Part shown: positions 31,171 through 41,371 of the stretch, piece by piece | Layout: each line of letters starts with the position of its first letter | How positions within the stretch are numbered: position 1 is the first letter of the stretch | Source: Mariniphaga sediminis | GTDB taxonomy: Bacteria; Bacteroidota; Bacteroidia; Bacteroidales; Prolixibacteraceae | DNA length: 64,000 bases | Assembly: GCF_003573545.1 (NCBI RefSeq) | Contig: NZ_QWET01000008.1 | Coordinates: forward strand, 124,001 to 188,000 | Reading direction: 5' to 3' | The notes under the pieces: model-generated | Databases searched by the model: none | Told to the model about the DNA's origin: nothing | Seen by the model: the letters and a program-made list of their open reading frames with translations, nothing else | Made by a program: the position numbers and the translations under genes

Positions 31171-33237
31171 TTATTCAGGTGGTTCCACAGCATATTGCGG
31201 ATCTGTATTCGGAACACCTGCAGGTTGAACCACATGCGTTAAAGGTTCAATGTTATTTTCAGAACCTTCGTAGCCAGTGGTCTGATTTAATACAGCACCA
31301 ACGTTTCCAATAAGAAAAGGTTCGTAAACCGGCCACCAGATGTGTTTTGGTTCCATTGTATATTTCACACCATAAGAAAACCAGGGAACTTGATCGCGGA
31401 AGAAATTGTTTACTTCCATCTGCCTGTCGTAATAAAAACTATTTGCAGACAACGATTTTTCAATATCATTTCCGGAAATTGAGTAGGTTTTTCCCTTGTA
31501 GGGTTTTCCGGTTTTGGCGAAAATAACCGACCAACGAACCATTTCGTCATGACGATATTCTTCGCCATACAATTCACGAGCACGCTCATCAAATACCATT
31601 TCTATGCCCATTTGCTGTGCATCTGCAACATTAAATACTACTTTAGCATTGGCGCGCTCACGAATGGTATTCACATCTTGAAGCATACCAGCCCAATTTT
31701 CTTGCCATGCTCTTGCTTCAGCGCGAAGCAAATAAGCCTCCGCTTTTCTCAATATATATATAGGTGCTCTTCCACCGTGCTGTCTTCTGACATTATCTTC
31801 GTAGTTTTGCGACCAGAATTTGTACAGTGGGAAACTGTACCAGCAACGGATGGTGTCCTCGCAAAGAAGGCTTCCGTCGTCAGAGAAAAGCTGAGCATTC
31901 TTCCTGTAGTAAGGGGAAGTGCCGTTTAACGGTTCATAGTCATAGACTAAATCTTCCATCCAGAAAAAGTTTCCTGGTTTGTGACGGTAGTCCTGGTAAT
32001 CTGTTTCACCGTTATAGTTCCAAATTTCATATTCACCATAGTTTGTTGGTCCGGCAAACCCCTGTCCACGTCCAAATTTCAACATCATTAAACCTTTATA
32101 CCCCTGGTCTGCTTCAAAGCCAATTTTACCATCAGGAGTAAAAGCCCTACCGGTTTTTGTACCAAAGTTAGGCCCCCAGGTACGAACAGAGGCTGACTCT
32201 CTGATTCTACCATCGAGGAAAGGCGCATTTACCATTAACCATATACCTTCAGGATTTGTTAGTTTTTGGGTACCATGTTCTGTAGCTAACGGATTAGGTT
32301 CTCCATCATAATTGGTATGTAAAACATTTATGGCATCGGCGGCTACAATCGTGCGTCTTCCCGGAAAATATAATTCCTTGGCTTTTCCACTTCCTTCCCA
32401 GCCTTGTTCGTGGTACGGATTTATCATGTTACCAACCATAACCGAATCCCTGTCAACCATCGCATCGGTAAACAACTGCGTTTCTGAGCTGTTGATAACT
32501 GCGTCCATTTGTGCTTCGGCTTTACCAAACTCAGTGTTAAGCATGTAATACTTCGCAAGCAACATTCTTACAGCAGAATTTGGTGCTTGTCCTTTTGGAA
32601 GTTGACTAATTGGTTTTACGTGTTGAACTGCAAATTCGAGGTCGCTAATCATCTGATCCCAAATCCCCTGCATGTGAAACACTTTAAAATCCTGGCGTGC
32701 TTCAGAAACCACATTCAAGGGGAATGCAACGTTTCCGAATTGCATCGTTAACTGCATGTAGAAAAAGGCGCGCAAAAAGTAAGCTGTCCCTAACAAGTGG
32801 TTTCTTTCCGGATCGGATTCTCCTTCTGCCCAATCAGGAATGTCGATATAATCGATAACGGTATTACATGCTTTAATTGCCTTGTATCCATTTTCATAGG
32901 ATTCAACACTTCTTCCTGCCGGCCCCTGGTTGTTGTTATAAGGCGTAAAATAGGTTACCAGGTCGGCATAAGAGTTTTGGGCGTCGGTTTTACTAACACT
33001 TGTAACATCACTCATATTGTGATTAAACTGTAGTTCTCTGCCATCACCTTGTACCTGATCAAAAACATAATATATGGCATCATCTATTGCTGCCTGCAAA
33101 CCAGCAGCATCTTTGAATGTATTTTGTGGACTGAGGAATGACATTGGCTCTTCCACTAAAAATTCATCGTTACAAGACATGGTAAAGGTTAAAAGTAACA
33201 CCAGTACTAACCCTGCTATATTCTTATTTTTTTTCAT
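31171..33237 (-). CDS. SusD/RagB family outer-membrane lipoprotein
   Basis: This 688 aa surface glycan-binding lipoprotein has the signal GLVLVLLLTFTMSCNDEFL (lipobox Cys about 22). Typical SusD text follows: FLVEEPMSFLSPQNTFKD, a TPR-like helical middle (ACNTVIDYIDIP, GTAYFLRAFFYMQLTMQFGNV, VRMLLAKYYMLN) and YILRKAEAYLLRAEARAW. The last part includes FDERARELYGEE..R..EMVRW. It pairs with the upstream SusC for import of a particular oligosaccharide. It is larger than average (500-600 aa) because of inserts between about 250 and 450. The gap to susC is 46 bases. Confidence 0.95.
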   Translation of the reverse strand: MKKNKNIAGLVLVLLLTFTMSCNDEFLVEEPMSFLSPQNTFKDAAGLQAAIDDAIYYVFDQVQGDGRELQFNHNMSDVTSVSKTDAQNSYADLVTYFTPYNNNQGPAGRSVESYENGYKAIKACNTVIDYIDIPDWAEGESDPERNHLLGTAYFLRAFFYMQLTMQFGNVAFPLNVVSEARQDFKVFHMQGIWDQMISDLEFAVQHVKPISQLPKGQAPNSAVRMLLAKYYMLNTEFGKAEAQMDAVINSSETQLFTDAMVDRDSVMVGNMINPYHEQGWEGSGKAKELYFPGRRTIVAADAINVLHTNYDGEPNPLATEHGTQKLTNPEGIWLMVNAPFLDGRIRESASVRTWGPNFGTKTGRAFTPDGKIGFEADQGYKGLMMLKFGRGQGFAGPTNYGEYEIWNYNGETDYQDYRHKPGNFFWMEDLVYDYEPLNGTSPYYRKNAQLFSDDGSLLCEDTIRCWYSFPLYKFWSQNYEDNVRRQHGGRAPIYILRKAEAYLLRAEARAWQENWAGMLQDVNTIRERANAKVVFNVADAQQMGIEMVFDERARELYGEEYRHDEMVRWSVIFAKTGKPYKGKTYSISGNDIEKSLSANSFYYDRQMEVNNFFRDQVPWFSYGVKYTMEPKHIWWPVYEPFLIGNVGAVLNQTTGYEGSENNIEPLTHVVQPAGVPNTDPQYAVEPPE

Positions 33238-33283
33238 CTTTTAATTTTTAGAATTTAAATATACTTTAATTTCTTATGATGAT

Positions 33284-36200
33284 TTAGAAAGAAAAGTCAA
33301 CACTAAAGGACCAAGTCCTTGGCATTTCCAAACGCGACTCCGGATCTCCATCGTACCATTCTGTGAGTACGAATACATTTTCGGCATTAAATGCTACACG
33401 CGCACGGCTCACTTTTATCGTTTCCAAAACATTCGACGGGATATTATATCCAAGCGAAAGGTTTTGTAAACGTAAATAGTCTCTTGGCACATAAATTTGC
33501 ATATCACTATTAAGGCGAATGGAATTTATCCTCGCAAAATCTTTCGTTTGATTTTGTGGCGTCCAGTATTTAAATTTACTGTACCAATTGTGGTTTTTAA
33601 TCAAAGTCTGATCCACGTTAAACGGATATGAACTTTCTCCTTTGTAACCTAATTTACTTAAGAATACAACACCCATATCAAAATTTTTCCAGGTAAAATC
33701 GTTACGCATGGTTAAGTACCATGGGTTTTTAGATAGTCCCTGGAAGACTTTATCATCGGTATTCAACACACCGTCTCCGTTTTGGTCAACAACCCTGAAA
33801 TCGCCTGGTTGAAGTCCCCATTTTTCAGCTTCATCAGCTTCATCAGTGCTGTAAACATCGCCCATTTCAAAGTTCCAAATGACGTCTTTGTTTTCCCCAA
33901 TAAACCAGCCATTATCGAAATCATCAGGCTCAGCCATGTAGGTATTCCCGTCTGCATCGGTCATTTCAACTAACTCACCTGTTAGCGAAATAATCTCATT
34001 CTGATTGTATGAAACATTTAAACTGGTAGTCCACCTGAAATTACTGTTTTCAATATTAACAGAATTAACAGATAAATCGAATCCACTGTTTTTGAGGCTA
34101 CCCACGTTGGTTGTAATTTCGTTGAACCCTGTTAGAACAGGAAGTTTTTTGTTCAATAATAAATCTGTTGTTTTCGAAGAATAAATATCTAACGCACCTG
34201 TCAAACGACCACTCCAAAGGCCGTAATCAATTCCAAGGTTAAAGGCATTGTTTTTCTCCCATGCCAGGTTTGGATTTGCTATTCTCTCAATTGTTAAGCG
34301 GTTGGCTGGGAAAAAACCTCCTGACCAGTTCAGAATTTTATTTCGTTCTAAATTGGAATAAGCCGCATACGAGCTAAGACCACTACTGTTCCCGTTTACT
34401 CCCCAACTGGCACGAACTTTCAGAAATTCCAACCAGTTTGGCCGGCCCGCCATAAATGCTTCGTTGGTCAATGTCCACGCTGCTGAAACCGATGGGAAGG
34501 TTGCATGCACATAGTTGGCACCAAAACGGGAATAACCATCCTGACGGATAGATGCTGATAAATTGTATCGGTTGCTGTATGAATAGTTCACACGTCCCAT
34601 TAGTGCAGTACGGGTAGTCCCCTGATCATCAGAACCTACAACAGGAAAAACACCGTATCCAATACCATGATATCCCAGCGCTTCGGTTGGTTGCAAATCC
34701 GAATTCCGTGCATCGGTGTACCAGCTCTGGTTACGTTCAGCATTTACAAGGCCGGTTGCAGCAATCCGATGTTCATCAAACTGCTTATCCCAGGTTAAAA
34801 TATTATCAAATTGCCATTCATATGTTTGATTATGGCGTCTGCGTACTTCACCACCGTGTCCCCATTCGGGGTTGCTGCTGTCCTCATAATAGAACCTTCT
34901 TCTGAAATCTAATCGCGTCGTTATTTTTGTTTCAAAAGAAATTCCAAACGGAAGACTTAGTTTGGCAAACATGGTTGGAAATAAACGATACCTGTCATAT
35001 TTCCTTGTAGTATAGGCTGGTGGAAGGAACATGTTACCGCGATTTGATCCTGAAAGATTTTGTTTCAGGTATATATTATCGTATAGATAAACATCATCAC
35101 CAGTTTGCTGAATTTCATCGTCATACCAAACCCTGGCTTCCCATGGAGTATCGTAGGGTGAAGCTGTACGATAACCGCCGTTTTCTATTCCATTATCCTC
35201 CCACGAACCTGGGCCCTCATCCTGGTAGGTAAAGTTGGCATATACACCAGCATTCAAAAAGTCGGTCACTTTTACATCGAGGTTTAAACGCGATGTAATG
35301 GCTGTATATTTTTCATCCATTTTAAGGCTTTCGCTATCTACAAATCCTAATGACCAGTAGTAAGACACATTCTCATTTCGACCTGATACGCTCAGATCAT
35401 AATCTTGCCGTTGCCCGGTATGGAACAAAAAATCCTGCCAGTCAAAGTCCCTGCCATTCTGGAAATGCATTATTTCATCGCTATCGAGTCCCAGTGTTTG
35501 TAACCACCTTTCATTTATTACATCCTGGTTGGTTTCGCCGGCAATACCACTTGCTTCTTTCCATGCCTCCAAATCACCACCCGATAATTTACGTGGATCG
35601 TCGTAAATTGACCAAGATTCCTCAATAGTGCCGCTAAGAGATTCCTGCACATCCGTGAGCCATTTTAACATTGGCTCACCAGTGTAGGTCTCGTTTCTTT
35701 CACCTTTGGTTACCAAACCATATTTGGCCGAAACCCTGATCTGAGGTTTACCCAACTTACCTTTTTTGGTAGTAAAAACAATTACTCCATTAGATGCACG
35801 CGAACCATAAATAGATGCGGCGCTGGCGTCTTTCAACACATCAACACTTGCAATATCGTTTACGTTAATTTCAGCAATATCGCCGTTAAAGATAATCCCA
35901 TCCAATACAATCAACGGACGATTTCCCGCTTTCTCATCATCGTCGTCCGATTTAATGGTATTGTCTCCACGTACCTCAAATTCAGGCGTATTTTTCGCAC
36001 TGGTACTGTACCCCACTTTCAAACCAGGTACAGCAGAACGCAGAAGTTCTTGCACGTTAGTTGGCTGATATTTAATTAACTCTTCAGCCTGCACATTTAC
36101 AATGGAGCCGGTCAGGTCCCTTTTTCGTGCTGTACCATAACCAATAGCTATCACTTCATCAAGGCCGATGGCATCAGTTTGCATAGTGATATTAAGGATC

Positions 36201-36802
36201 GTTTGATTACCAACAACTATTTCCTGGGCTTTCATTCCCACAAAAGAGAAAACAATAGTGGCATTATCCGGCACACCGGATAGGGTAAAATTTCCGTCCA
36301 CATCGGTAACGGTACCTGTTGTTGTACCTTTTACAACCACAGTTACCCCTGGCAAAGGCTGACCAGAGGCATCCTTTATTGTTCCTGTCACCTGATTCTC
36401 TTGTTGCGCAATGAGTTTTTGTTTTTCCAGTGGTTTCTTCTCCTCTGTCTTTTTAATAACCACTACCTGATCATCCACCTCATACCCAAAACCATATGGA
36501 ACGACTACATGGTCTAAGACCTCTTCCAGTCTGACTTCCTTCATATCAAGGCTCACCCTGGGAACCTTTTTTAACAGATCGGAACGGTAAAGAAAATAAA
36601 ACTCGCTTTGCTCTTCAATTACTTTCAATACAGATTCAACAGGAGCATCTTTCAACTTCAAATTAAGTCTGGTCTTCTGGGAGTAAACACTTGCAGAAAC
36701 CTGCATCAACCCAGCAAATAATAGTATTGCCGTTATCCTTGCCATAAGGAACAATTTTTTCCATCCCGTAAACGGAATAATGATACATCGACTTTTTTTC
36801 AT
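33284..36802 (-). CDS. SusC/RagA family TonB-dependent receptor with STN domain
   Basis: This 1172 aa receptor has, in order, a signal sequence ending ASVYS, an STN domain (LNLKLKDAPVESVLKVIEEQ to VVVIKKTEE, about 45-118) and a carboxypeptidase-regulatory-like domain (VTGTIKDASGQPLPGVTVVVKG, about 138-210). The TonB plug follows, with AIGYGTARKRDLTGSI, DASAASIYGSRASNGVI and related text (about 218-345), then the barrel to the terminal SFSVDFSF. The STN domain is what touches a FecR-type anti-sigma factor, and FecR and ECF sigma genes lie immediately upstream. The likely circuit is that substrate binding at SusC relieves FecR and frees the sigma factor. Confidence 0.96.
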   Translation of the reverse strand: MKKSRCIIIPFTGWKKLFLMARITAILLFAGLMQVSASVYSQKTRLNLKLKDAPVESVLKVIEEQSEFYFLYRSDLLKKVPRVSLDMKEVRLEEVLDHVVVPYGFGYEVDDQVVVIKKTEEKKPLEKQKLIAQQENQVTGTIKDASGQPLPGVTVVVKGTTTGTVTDVDGNFTLSGVPDNATIVFSFVGMKAQEIVVGNQTILNITMQTDAIGLDEVIAIGYGTARKRDLTGSIVNVQAEELIKYQPTNVQELLRSAVPGLKVGYSTSAKNTPEFEVRGDNTIKSDDDDEKAGNRPLIVLDGIIFNGDIAEINVNDIASVDVLKDASAASIYGSRASNGVIVFTTKKGKLGKPQIRVSAKYGLVTKGERNETYTGEPMLKWLTDVQESLSGTIEESWSIYDDPRKLSGGDLEAWKEASGIAGETNQDVINERWLQTLGLDSDEIMHFQNGRDFDWQDFLFHTGQRQDYDLSVSGRNENVSYYWSLGFVDSESLKMDEKYTAITSRLNLDVKVTDFLNAGVYANFTYQDEGPGSWEDNGIENGGYRTASPYDTPWEARVWYDDEIQQTGDDVYLYDNIYLKQNLSGSNRGNMFLPPAYTTRKYDRYRLFPTMFAKLSLPFGISFETKITTRLDFRRRFYYEDSSNPEWGHGGEVRRRHNQTYEWQFDNILTWDKQFDEHRIAATGLVNAERNQSWYTDARNSDLQPTEALGYHGIGYGVFPVVGSDDQGTTRTALMGRVNYSYSNRYNLSASIRQDGYSRFGANYVHATFPSVSAAWTLTNEAFMAGRPNWLEFLKVRASWGVNGNSSGLSSYAAYSNLERNKILNWSGGFFPANRLTIERIANPNLAWEKNNAFNLGIDYGLWSGRLTGALDIYSSKTTDLLLNKKLPVLTGFNEITTNVGSLKNSGFDLSVNSVNIENSNFRWTTSLNVSYNQNEIISLTGELVEMTDADGNTYMAEPDDFDNGWFIGENKDVIWNFEMGDVYSTDEADEAEKWGLQPGDFRVVDQNGDGVLNTDDKVFQGLSKNPWYLTMRNDFTWKNFDMGVVFLSKLGYKGESSYPFNVDQTLIKNHNWYSKFKYWTPQNQTKDFARINSIRLNSDMQIYVPRDYLRLQNLSLGYNIPSNVLETIKVSRARVAFNAENVFVLTEWYDGDPESRLEMPRTWSFSVDFSF

Positions 36803-36849
36803 AAGTTTACAACGTTAAATGAAACATTTAGTAATTTACTATTTGTTTG

Positions 36850-36878
36850 AACGGGAAGTGTTGACGGCACTTCCCGTT
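36850..36878 (-). terminator. Hairpin between fecR-like and susC-like genes
   Basis: AACGGGAAGTG (36850-36860) pairs perfectly with CACTTCCCGTT (36868-36878) over a 7-base loop. The T run (TTTTTCTTTG) lies on the plus-strand side, so on the minus strand the termination signal is weak. It may set the ratio of regulator to transporter mRNA by partial termination or by protecting the 5' end of the susC message. Confidence 0.6.
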
Positions 36879-36894
36879 TTTCTTTGAGAATTAT

Positions 36895-38061
36895 TTACTT
36901 CACAATAATTTGACGGTCTTTTATAATAAATTCAACTTCATTTGTTTTTTCAATTTTTTTCAGAATTTCTCTAAAATTATCATACCTCCTCAAATTACCG
37001 GTGAACCGGTAACCTGAAGCTTTCTCTGAGTTAAAAAAGATATCCACATCGTACCATTTGGACAACGTTTTCATGATATCAGACAACGATTCATTTTCAA
37101 ATACAAAACGCCCTTCTTTCCAGGCAATAAACTGATATGGATCAACCTTCTTTTTGGAAAACGTTCCTTCTTCCTTTTCAAAACGACATTGGTCACGGGG
37201 CAGAAGCAATTGTTTCATTTCCGGCGATTTATCCAGGGTCACTTCAACTTTTCCTTCTACAAGTGTGGTAAGAGCAAACGCATCTTCCGGAAAAGATGAG
37301 ATATTAAATTTAGTACCAAGCACTTTGACTATCTGTTCTCCGGAAGTAACCCGGAACGGTGCATCTTTATTTTCCGTCACCTCAAAATAAGCTTCACCCG
37401 TTAGTTCCACTTTTCTTTCCTCTTTTTCAAAGTGGATAGGGTAACGAAGTGTCGTTTCTGAATTTAGCCAAACTTTTGTTCCATCCGATAATACAAGGAA
37501 ATATTCGCCTCCCCGGGGAACTTCCAAAGTATGGAATCGAACCTCTCCCTCTTCGGGAGTTACTGCAATATATTCAAGTTTGTCCCCGGTATTTTTTATT
37601 TGCGCCCCTCCTTCAGAAAAAACCTCTTCACTATTTTCAGAAAGCCCGTAAACCTCTCCATTGTCTAAAATAAGTGTAGCCTTACTACTCCCAGGTTTAA
37701 TAGGGATATCGACTTCTTCAACAACAGATTGTTTTTCAAACCTGGGCAAAATAAAATAAATGGCAGTAGCAAGCACAACTCCTAATAAAGTGAATGAGGC
37801 ATAAGAAAGCAGACGGGAATATTTGTTTCGCCGAAGTTTTGTTTTTCGTCCAAAGTCTTTCCAACCCCGGTCAATATCTTTTTTTTCATTTTTAAACGAG
37901 GAACCGTCTGCATAAAACCGTTTGACACTTTCATAAAACTTTCGGTGATCTGCACTTTCTTCCAACCACTGATTCAAGAATGCTTGTTCTTCGTCAGAAA
38001 TAGTATAATGAATCTGATTCCAGATAATTTCAAAATCGATTATAGTGACAGTTTTAGGCAT
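36895..38061 (-). CDS. FecR-family anti-sigma factor
   Basis: This 388 aa protein has an N-terminal cytosolic anti-sigma part (about 1-85) and one membrane helix (LLSYASFTLLGVVLATAIYFIL, about 84-105). The periplasmic FecR domain follows (TLEVPRGGEYFLVLSDGTKVWLNSETTLRYP, about 178-210, and GEAYFEVTENKDAPFRV, about 226-243). The C-terminal DUF4974-type region ends DIFFNSEKASGYRFTGNLRRYDNFREILKKIEKTNEVEF. It should hold the adjacent ECF sigma factor inactive until SusC with an STN domain signals. It starts 63 bases after the sigma gene. Confidence 0.95.
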   Translation of the reverse strand: MPKTVTIIDFEIIWNQIHYTISDEEQAFLNQWLEESADHRKFYESVKRFYADGSSFKNEKKDIDRGWKDFGRKTKLRRNKYSRLLSYASFTLLGVVLATAIYFILPRFEKQSVVEEVDIPIKPGSSKATLILDNGEVYGLSENSEEVFSEGGAQIKNTGDKLEYIAVTPEEGEVRFHTLEVPRGGEYFLVLSDGTKVWLNSETTLRYPIHFEKEERKVELTGEAYFEVTENKDAPFRVTSGEQIVKVLGTKFNISSFPEDAFALTTLVEGKVEVTLDKSPEMKQLLLPRDQCRFEKEEGTFSKKKVDPYQFIAWKEGRFVFENESLSDIMKTLSKWYDVDIFFNSEKASGYRFTGNLRRYDNFREILKKIEKTNEVEFIIKDRQIIVK

Positions 38062-38123
38062 ATTAAAAGGTTCTCAATATTAAGACACATCAAATCCAAA
38101 AAAAGGTGACAAAAACAAAAAAA

Positions 38124-38678
38124 TTATAGAAAAAATTTAATGGAGGTTGATTCAAGCAACAGATTACGAAGCTTTTCTTTGGCTCGCTGTATTTGTGTTT
38201 TAACCGTGTTTTCAGAAATTTTTTTTTCGGTGGCAATTTCCCGGTATTTTTTCCCATCCACATATTTTAACCGAAAAAGGGAAGCCATTTGAAGGGGTAA
38301 TCTTTCTATCGCCTTCTCAATATGCATGATAATCTCAGGATCAAGCCAGGTTGCAGAATCATCGTCATTTAGCATACTTTCAAGATAAAGTAACTTGTGT
38401 TTATCCTGAATGTGAATATCCCTCAGATAGTTTAAACAACGATTTTTTACAGACTGATAAAAATAAGCCTTTATGGATTGTTCAATCTTTATCAAATCTG
38501 TTCTTTCCCAGAAATAAATAAGCAAATTCTGAACAATATCTTCACAAACCTGTCTATCAAAAACGAATCCTTCGGCATACCTTACCAAATGAGGATAATA
38601 TTCATAAAACAATGATTCGAATACTTTCCTGTTCCGATTCTTTATTTCATTCAGTAATATCCTGTCTTCTATTTTCAC
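38124..38678 (-). CDS. ECF sigma-70 factor (SusC/FecR-linked)
   Basis: This 184 aa sigma factor starts with GTG at 38678; no in-frame ATG is nearby. Region 2 reads VFESLFYEYYPHLVRYAEGFVFDRQVCEDIVQNLLIYFWERTD (about 17-60) and region 4 reads ERLPLQMASLFRLKYVDGKKYREIATEKKISENTVKTQIQRAKEKL (about 128-173). It is of the type found with FecR and SusC in Bacteroidota, and should direct transcription of the downstream susCD genes. The FecR gene follows on the same strand. Confidence 0.95.
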   Translation of the reverse strand: MKIEDRILLNEIKNRNRKVFESLFYEYYPHLVRYAEGFVFDRQVCEDIVQNLLIYFWERTDLIKIEQSIKAYFYQSVKNRCLNYLRDIHIQDKHKLLYLESMLNDDDSATWLDPEIIMHIEKAIERLPLQMASLFRLKYVDGKKYREIATEKKISENTVKTQIQRAKEKLRNLLLESTSIKFFL

Positions 38679-38885
38679 TGCCTGAATTGGGTTATAAATT
38701 TTATGTAAAACTCACAAATATATTATACTTTTCTAATTTCATTCTCAAAAATTACACGTTAATGTTTACAAGTATTGCCCCCAAAGGAATTTATCTTCCA
38801 CCTTTCGTTAGAGCACAACATTGTTTTTTCCCAATTTTAAATATCTTTAGCGCAAAGCCAGCAAAAATTGTATAAGAAGAGAATC

Positions 38886-40169
38886 ATGAAGCATGTAGTT
38901 TTAATTTTAGGTATCCTCATTTCAGTTCAGTTTTCCAGTGCCCAGTTTGGGGGAGAATTTAAGCCCAATTATGACGAAAGCAAGGTTCCTGAGTTTGAAG
39001 TTCCTAATCCTTTAAAGTCGTTCAGAAAGAGAAAAATAAAAAATGTAAGGCAGTGGGAAAAAATTCGTCGGCCGGAACTGTTGGATTTTTTCACGCACAA
39101 TGTGTATGGAAAAATTCCGGGAGAGTTGAAAATTGAATCGTGGGAAGTGGTGGAACAGAGTAACAATGCCCTTAACGGAAAAGCACGTCGCAAACAGGTG
39201 GATTTGATTTTCAGCAAAAACGGTCATAGGCTCTTCTTCAATATTCTGATTTATCTCCCTAAAAATGTGGAAAAAGCACCTGTGTTTCTGGGGTATAATT
39301 TTTACGGAAACCATACGGTTACAAACGATGTGCATGTCCGTATTTCAGAGGCCTGGGCAAGAAATAACCCCTCCTTTGGTATTATCCACAACCAACTAAC
39401 GGAGCAATCGCGCGGAGTAAGGGAAAACAGATGGCAACTTGAAAAGATACTGGATGCCGGCTATGGGCTGGCTACCATTTTTTATTGTGAGGTTGATCCA
39501 GATAAAGACGATTTCTCGAACGGGATTCATCCTTTACTTTATACCGACGGACAACAAAGGCCGGCATATAATGAATGGGGCGCAATTGCTGCCTGGACCT
39601 GGGGACTAAGCCGTGCCATGGATTATTTTGAACAAGATGATGAAGTGGATGAAAATAAGGTGATTGTTTTTGGCCATTCAAGACTGGGAAAAACTGCGTT
39701 GTGGGCCGGCGCTACCGACCAACGTTTTGCCGCTGTAATTTCCAACAATTCCGGATGTGGTGGAGCAGCGCTTTCCAAAAGACGGTTTGGTGAAACGGTT
39801 GCCCGTATTAACAGAAGTTTCCCTCACTGGTTTTGCCGGAATTTTATGATTTTCAATCAAAACGAAGAGTCGCTGCCTGTTGACCAGCACGAATTGATTG
39901 CTTTGATTGCCCCGAGACCTGTTTATGTGGCCAGTGCAAAAGAGGATCTGTGGGCTGATCCCAGGGGAGAGTTTCTTTCCGCCTATTATGCCTCACCTGT
40001 TTACAATCTGTATGAAAAAGAAGGAATACCTTCCAAAGAAATGCCCGACGTAAACCAGCCTGTTCAAAATACGGTGGCTTATCATATTCGTACAGGGAAA
40101 CATGACGTAACTGAATTTGACTGGGAACAATATATTTTATGGGCTGACAAGGAACTTTTTAACAAGTAA
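38886..40169 (+). CDS. CE15-type glucuronoyl esterase
   Basis: This 427 aa exported enzyme has the signal VVLILGILISVQFSSAQ. CE15 enzymes hydrolyse the ester between 4-O-methyl-glucuronic acid and an alcohol, as in lignin-glucuronoxylan links. The nucleophile elbow VFGHSRLGKTALWAG (Ser about 265) has the Arg after Ser typical of CE15. SNNSGCGGAALSKRRFGE, SFPHWFC and RTGKHDVTEFDW (candidate catalytic His) are also family text. The ATG at 38886 is chosen over an upstream TTG. It is divergent from the sigma/FecR/SusCD cluster and followed by a DUF1080 gene. A polysaccharide containing uronate esters is the probable target. Confidence 0.85.
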   Translation: MKHVVLILGILISVQFSSAQFGGEFKPNYDESKVPEFEVPNPLKSFRKRKIKNVRQWEKIRRPELLDFFTHNVYGKIPGELKIESWEVVEQSNNALNGKARRKQVDLIFSKNGHRLFFNILIYLPKNVEKAPVFLGYNFYGNHTVTNDVHVRISEAWARNNPSFGIIHNQLTEQSRGVRENRWQLEKILDAGYGLATIFYCEVDPDKDDFSNGIHPLLYTDGQQRPAYNEWGAIAAWTWGLSRAMDYFEQDDEVDENKVIVFGHSRLGKTALWAGATDQRFAAVISNNSGCGGAALSKRRFGETVARINRSFPHWFCRNFMIFNQNEESLPVDQHELIALIAPRPVYVASAKEDLWADPRGEFLSAYYASPVYNLYEKEGIPSKEMPDVNQPVQNTVAYHIRTGKHDVTEFDWEQYILWADKELFNK

Positions 40170-40291
40170 AGCGGGCAAACCAGTATTGTCCTTGCTGAAT
40201 GATAATAACCTGGTGACGTTAGCAGACTAAAATCGCCAGAACCTTTTAGCCTGAATATCTGTAAAACAGACAAAACCAAAATGATAAAAAA

Positions 40292-40999
40292 ATGAAAATA
40301 AGTCTTCTCTCTTTACTCATCCTTATGGCAGCTTGGTCCTGTAAAAATTCAGCACCTGAAACGCAACCTTTGTTTAACGGTACCGACCTCACCGGATGGC
40401 ATGTGGATGTTCCGGCGATGGATGAAAACCCTGACACTATTAATCCCTTTATTGTACGCAACAACATGCTGGTTAGTCTGGGAACTCCGGCAGGCCACCT
40501 GATTACTGATTCGGTTTACCAAAATTACAGGCTGGAAGCAGCGTACCGCTTTGCCGGCAAGCCCGGGAACTGTGGTGTACTGGTGCATGCCTCCACTCCC
40601 AGAGCGCTCTACAAAATGTTCCCGAAATCGCTTGAAGTACAGATGATGCACGAAAATGCAGGAGATTTCTGGTGTATTGTGGAAGACATTACCGTTGCAA
40701 ATATGGAGAAACGTCGCGGTCCAAAAGAAGAGTGGGGAATTACCGAAGGGAAAAAACGCCGTATTTTAAACCTGACCGACGGCTCGGAAAATCCAGTGGG
40801 AGAATGGAACAACATGGTGATAGAGTGTGTGAATGATGAAATAAAAGTCTGGGTAAATGGCGAATTGGTTAATCATGGCTACAACTGTACCGCTACAAAA
40901 GGACAGATTGCTGTCCAGGCAGAGGGCTCCGAGGTGGAATTCCGGAAGTTGGAATTGACTCCTATTTCAGAAATATCTGATTCGGTAGGATCAGAGTAA
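40292..40999 (+). CDS. DUF1080 (3-keto-disaccharide hydrolase-like) lipoprotein
   Basis: This 235 aa lipoprotein has a signal with ILMAAWSCKNSAPE. The start LFNGTDLTGWHVD and the concanavalin-like text LVSLGTPAGHLITDSVYQNYRLEAAYRF, GNCGVLVHAS, KSLEVQMMHENAGDFW and WNNMVIECVNDEIKVWVNGELV are the DUF1080 signature. Some DUF1080 members act on 3-keto-glycosides; others may only bind glycans. It lies 122 bases after the CE15 gene on the same strand, so one transcript is possible. Confidence 0.85.
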   Translation: MKISLLSLLILMAAWSCKNSAPETQPLFNGTDLTGWHVDVPAMDENPDTINPFIVRNNMLVSLGTPAGHLITDSVYQNYRLEAAYRFAGKPGNCGVLVHASTPRALYKMFPKSLEVQMMHENAGDFWCIVEDITVANMEKRRGPKEEWGITEGKKRRILNLTDGSENPVGEWNNMVIECVNDEIKVWVNGELVNHGYNCTATKGQIAVQAEGSEVEFRKLELTPISEISDSVGSE

Positions 41000-41108
41000 A
41001 AGGTGCGGCTTAATCTGGCAGAATGAAAACTGGCGACTACGAAGGTACTGTTCAGCAAAATTTATATACACAAATAACATAAATGGGAATACTTAATTTT
41101 CCGCACCC

Positions 41109-41333
41109 ATGATGGACAAAACAGCGCTTGCAATTAAAGTAAAACAACGCTACGAAAAAACATGGCTCGGCCAAAAAGGAGTGGTGGCTGTCGGCATAGG
41201 CAAGGTAGGTAACAACATCGGGATTGTTGTGTCTGTGGAAAACAGCACAGATCTGGCAACTATTCAAATACCCGATACGGTGGAAGGAATACCGACCAGA
41301 TTGCAGGTTACCGGCCCATTCAAATCCCTTTAG
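41109..41333 (+). CDS. Small conserved-looking protein (VGIGK / VEGIPT motif)
   Basis: This 74 aa protein has the pattern GVVAVGIGKVGNNIGIVVSVEN..., IPDTVEGIPTRLQVTGPF. It resembles the N-terminal domain seen before trypsin-like folds in Nal1-like or similar proteins; here it stands alone. There is no signal peptide and the function is unknown. Both ATG 41109 and ATG 41112 are possible starts. It converges with the rhamnosidase gene, with 38 bases between stops. Confidence 0.55.
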   Translation: MMDKTALAIKVKQRYEKTWLGQKGVVAVGIGKVGNNIGIVVSVENSTDLATIQIPDTVEGIPTRLQVTGPFKSL

Positions 41334-41371
41334 AAGTTACCATGTCACCCCCAAAACTTTTTTCCCATTTC

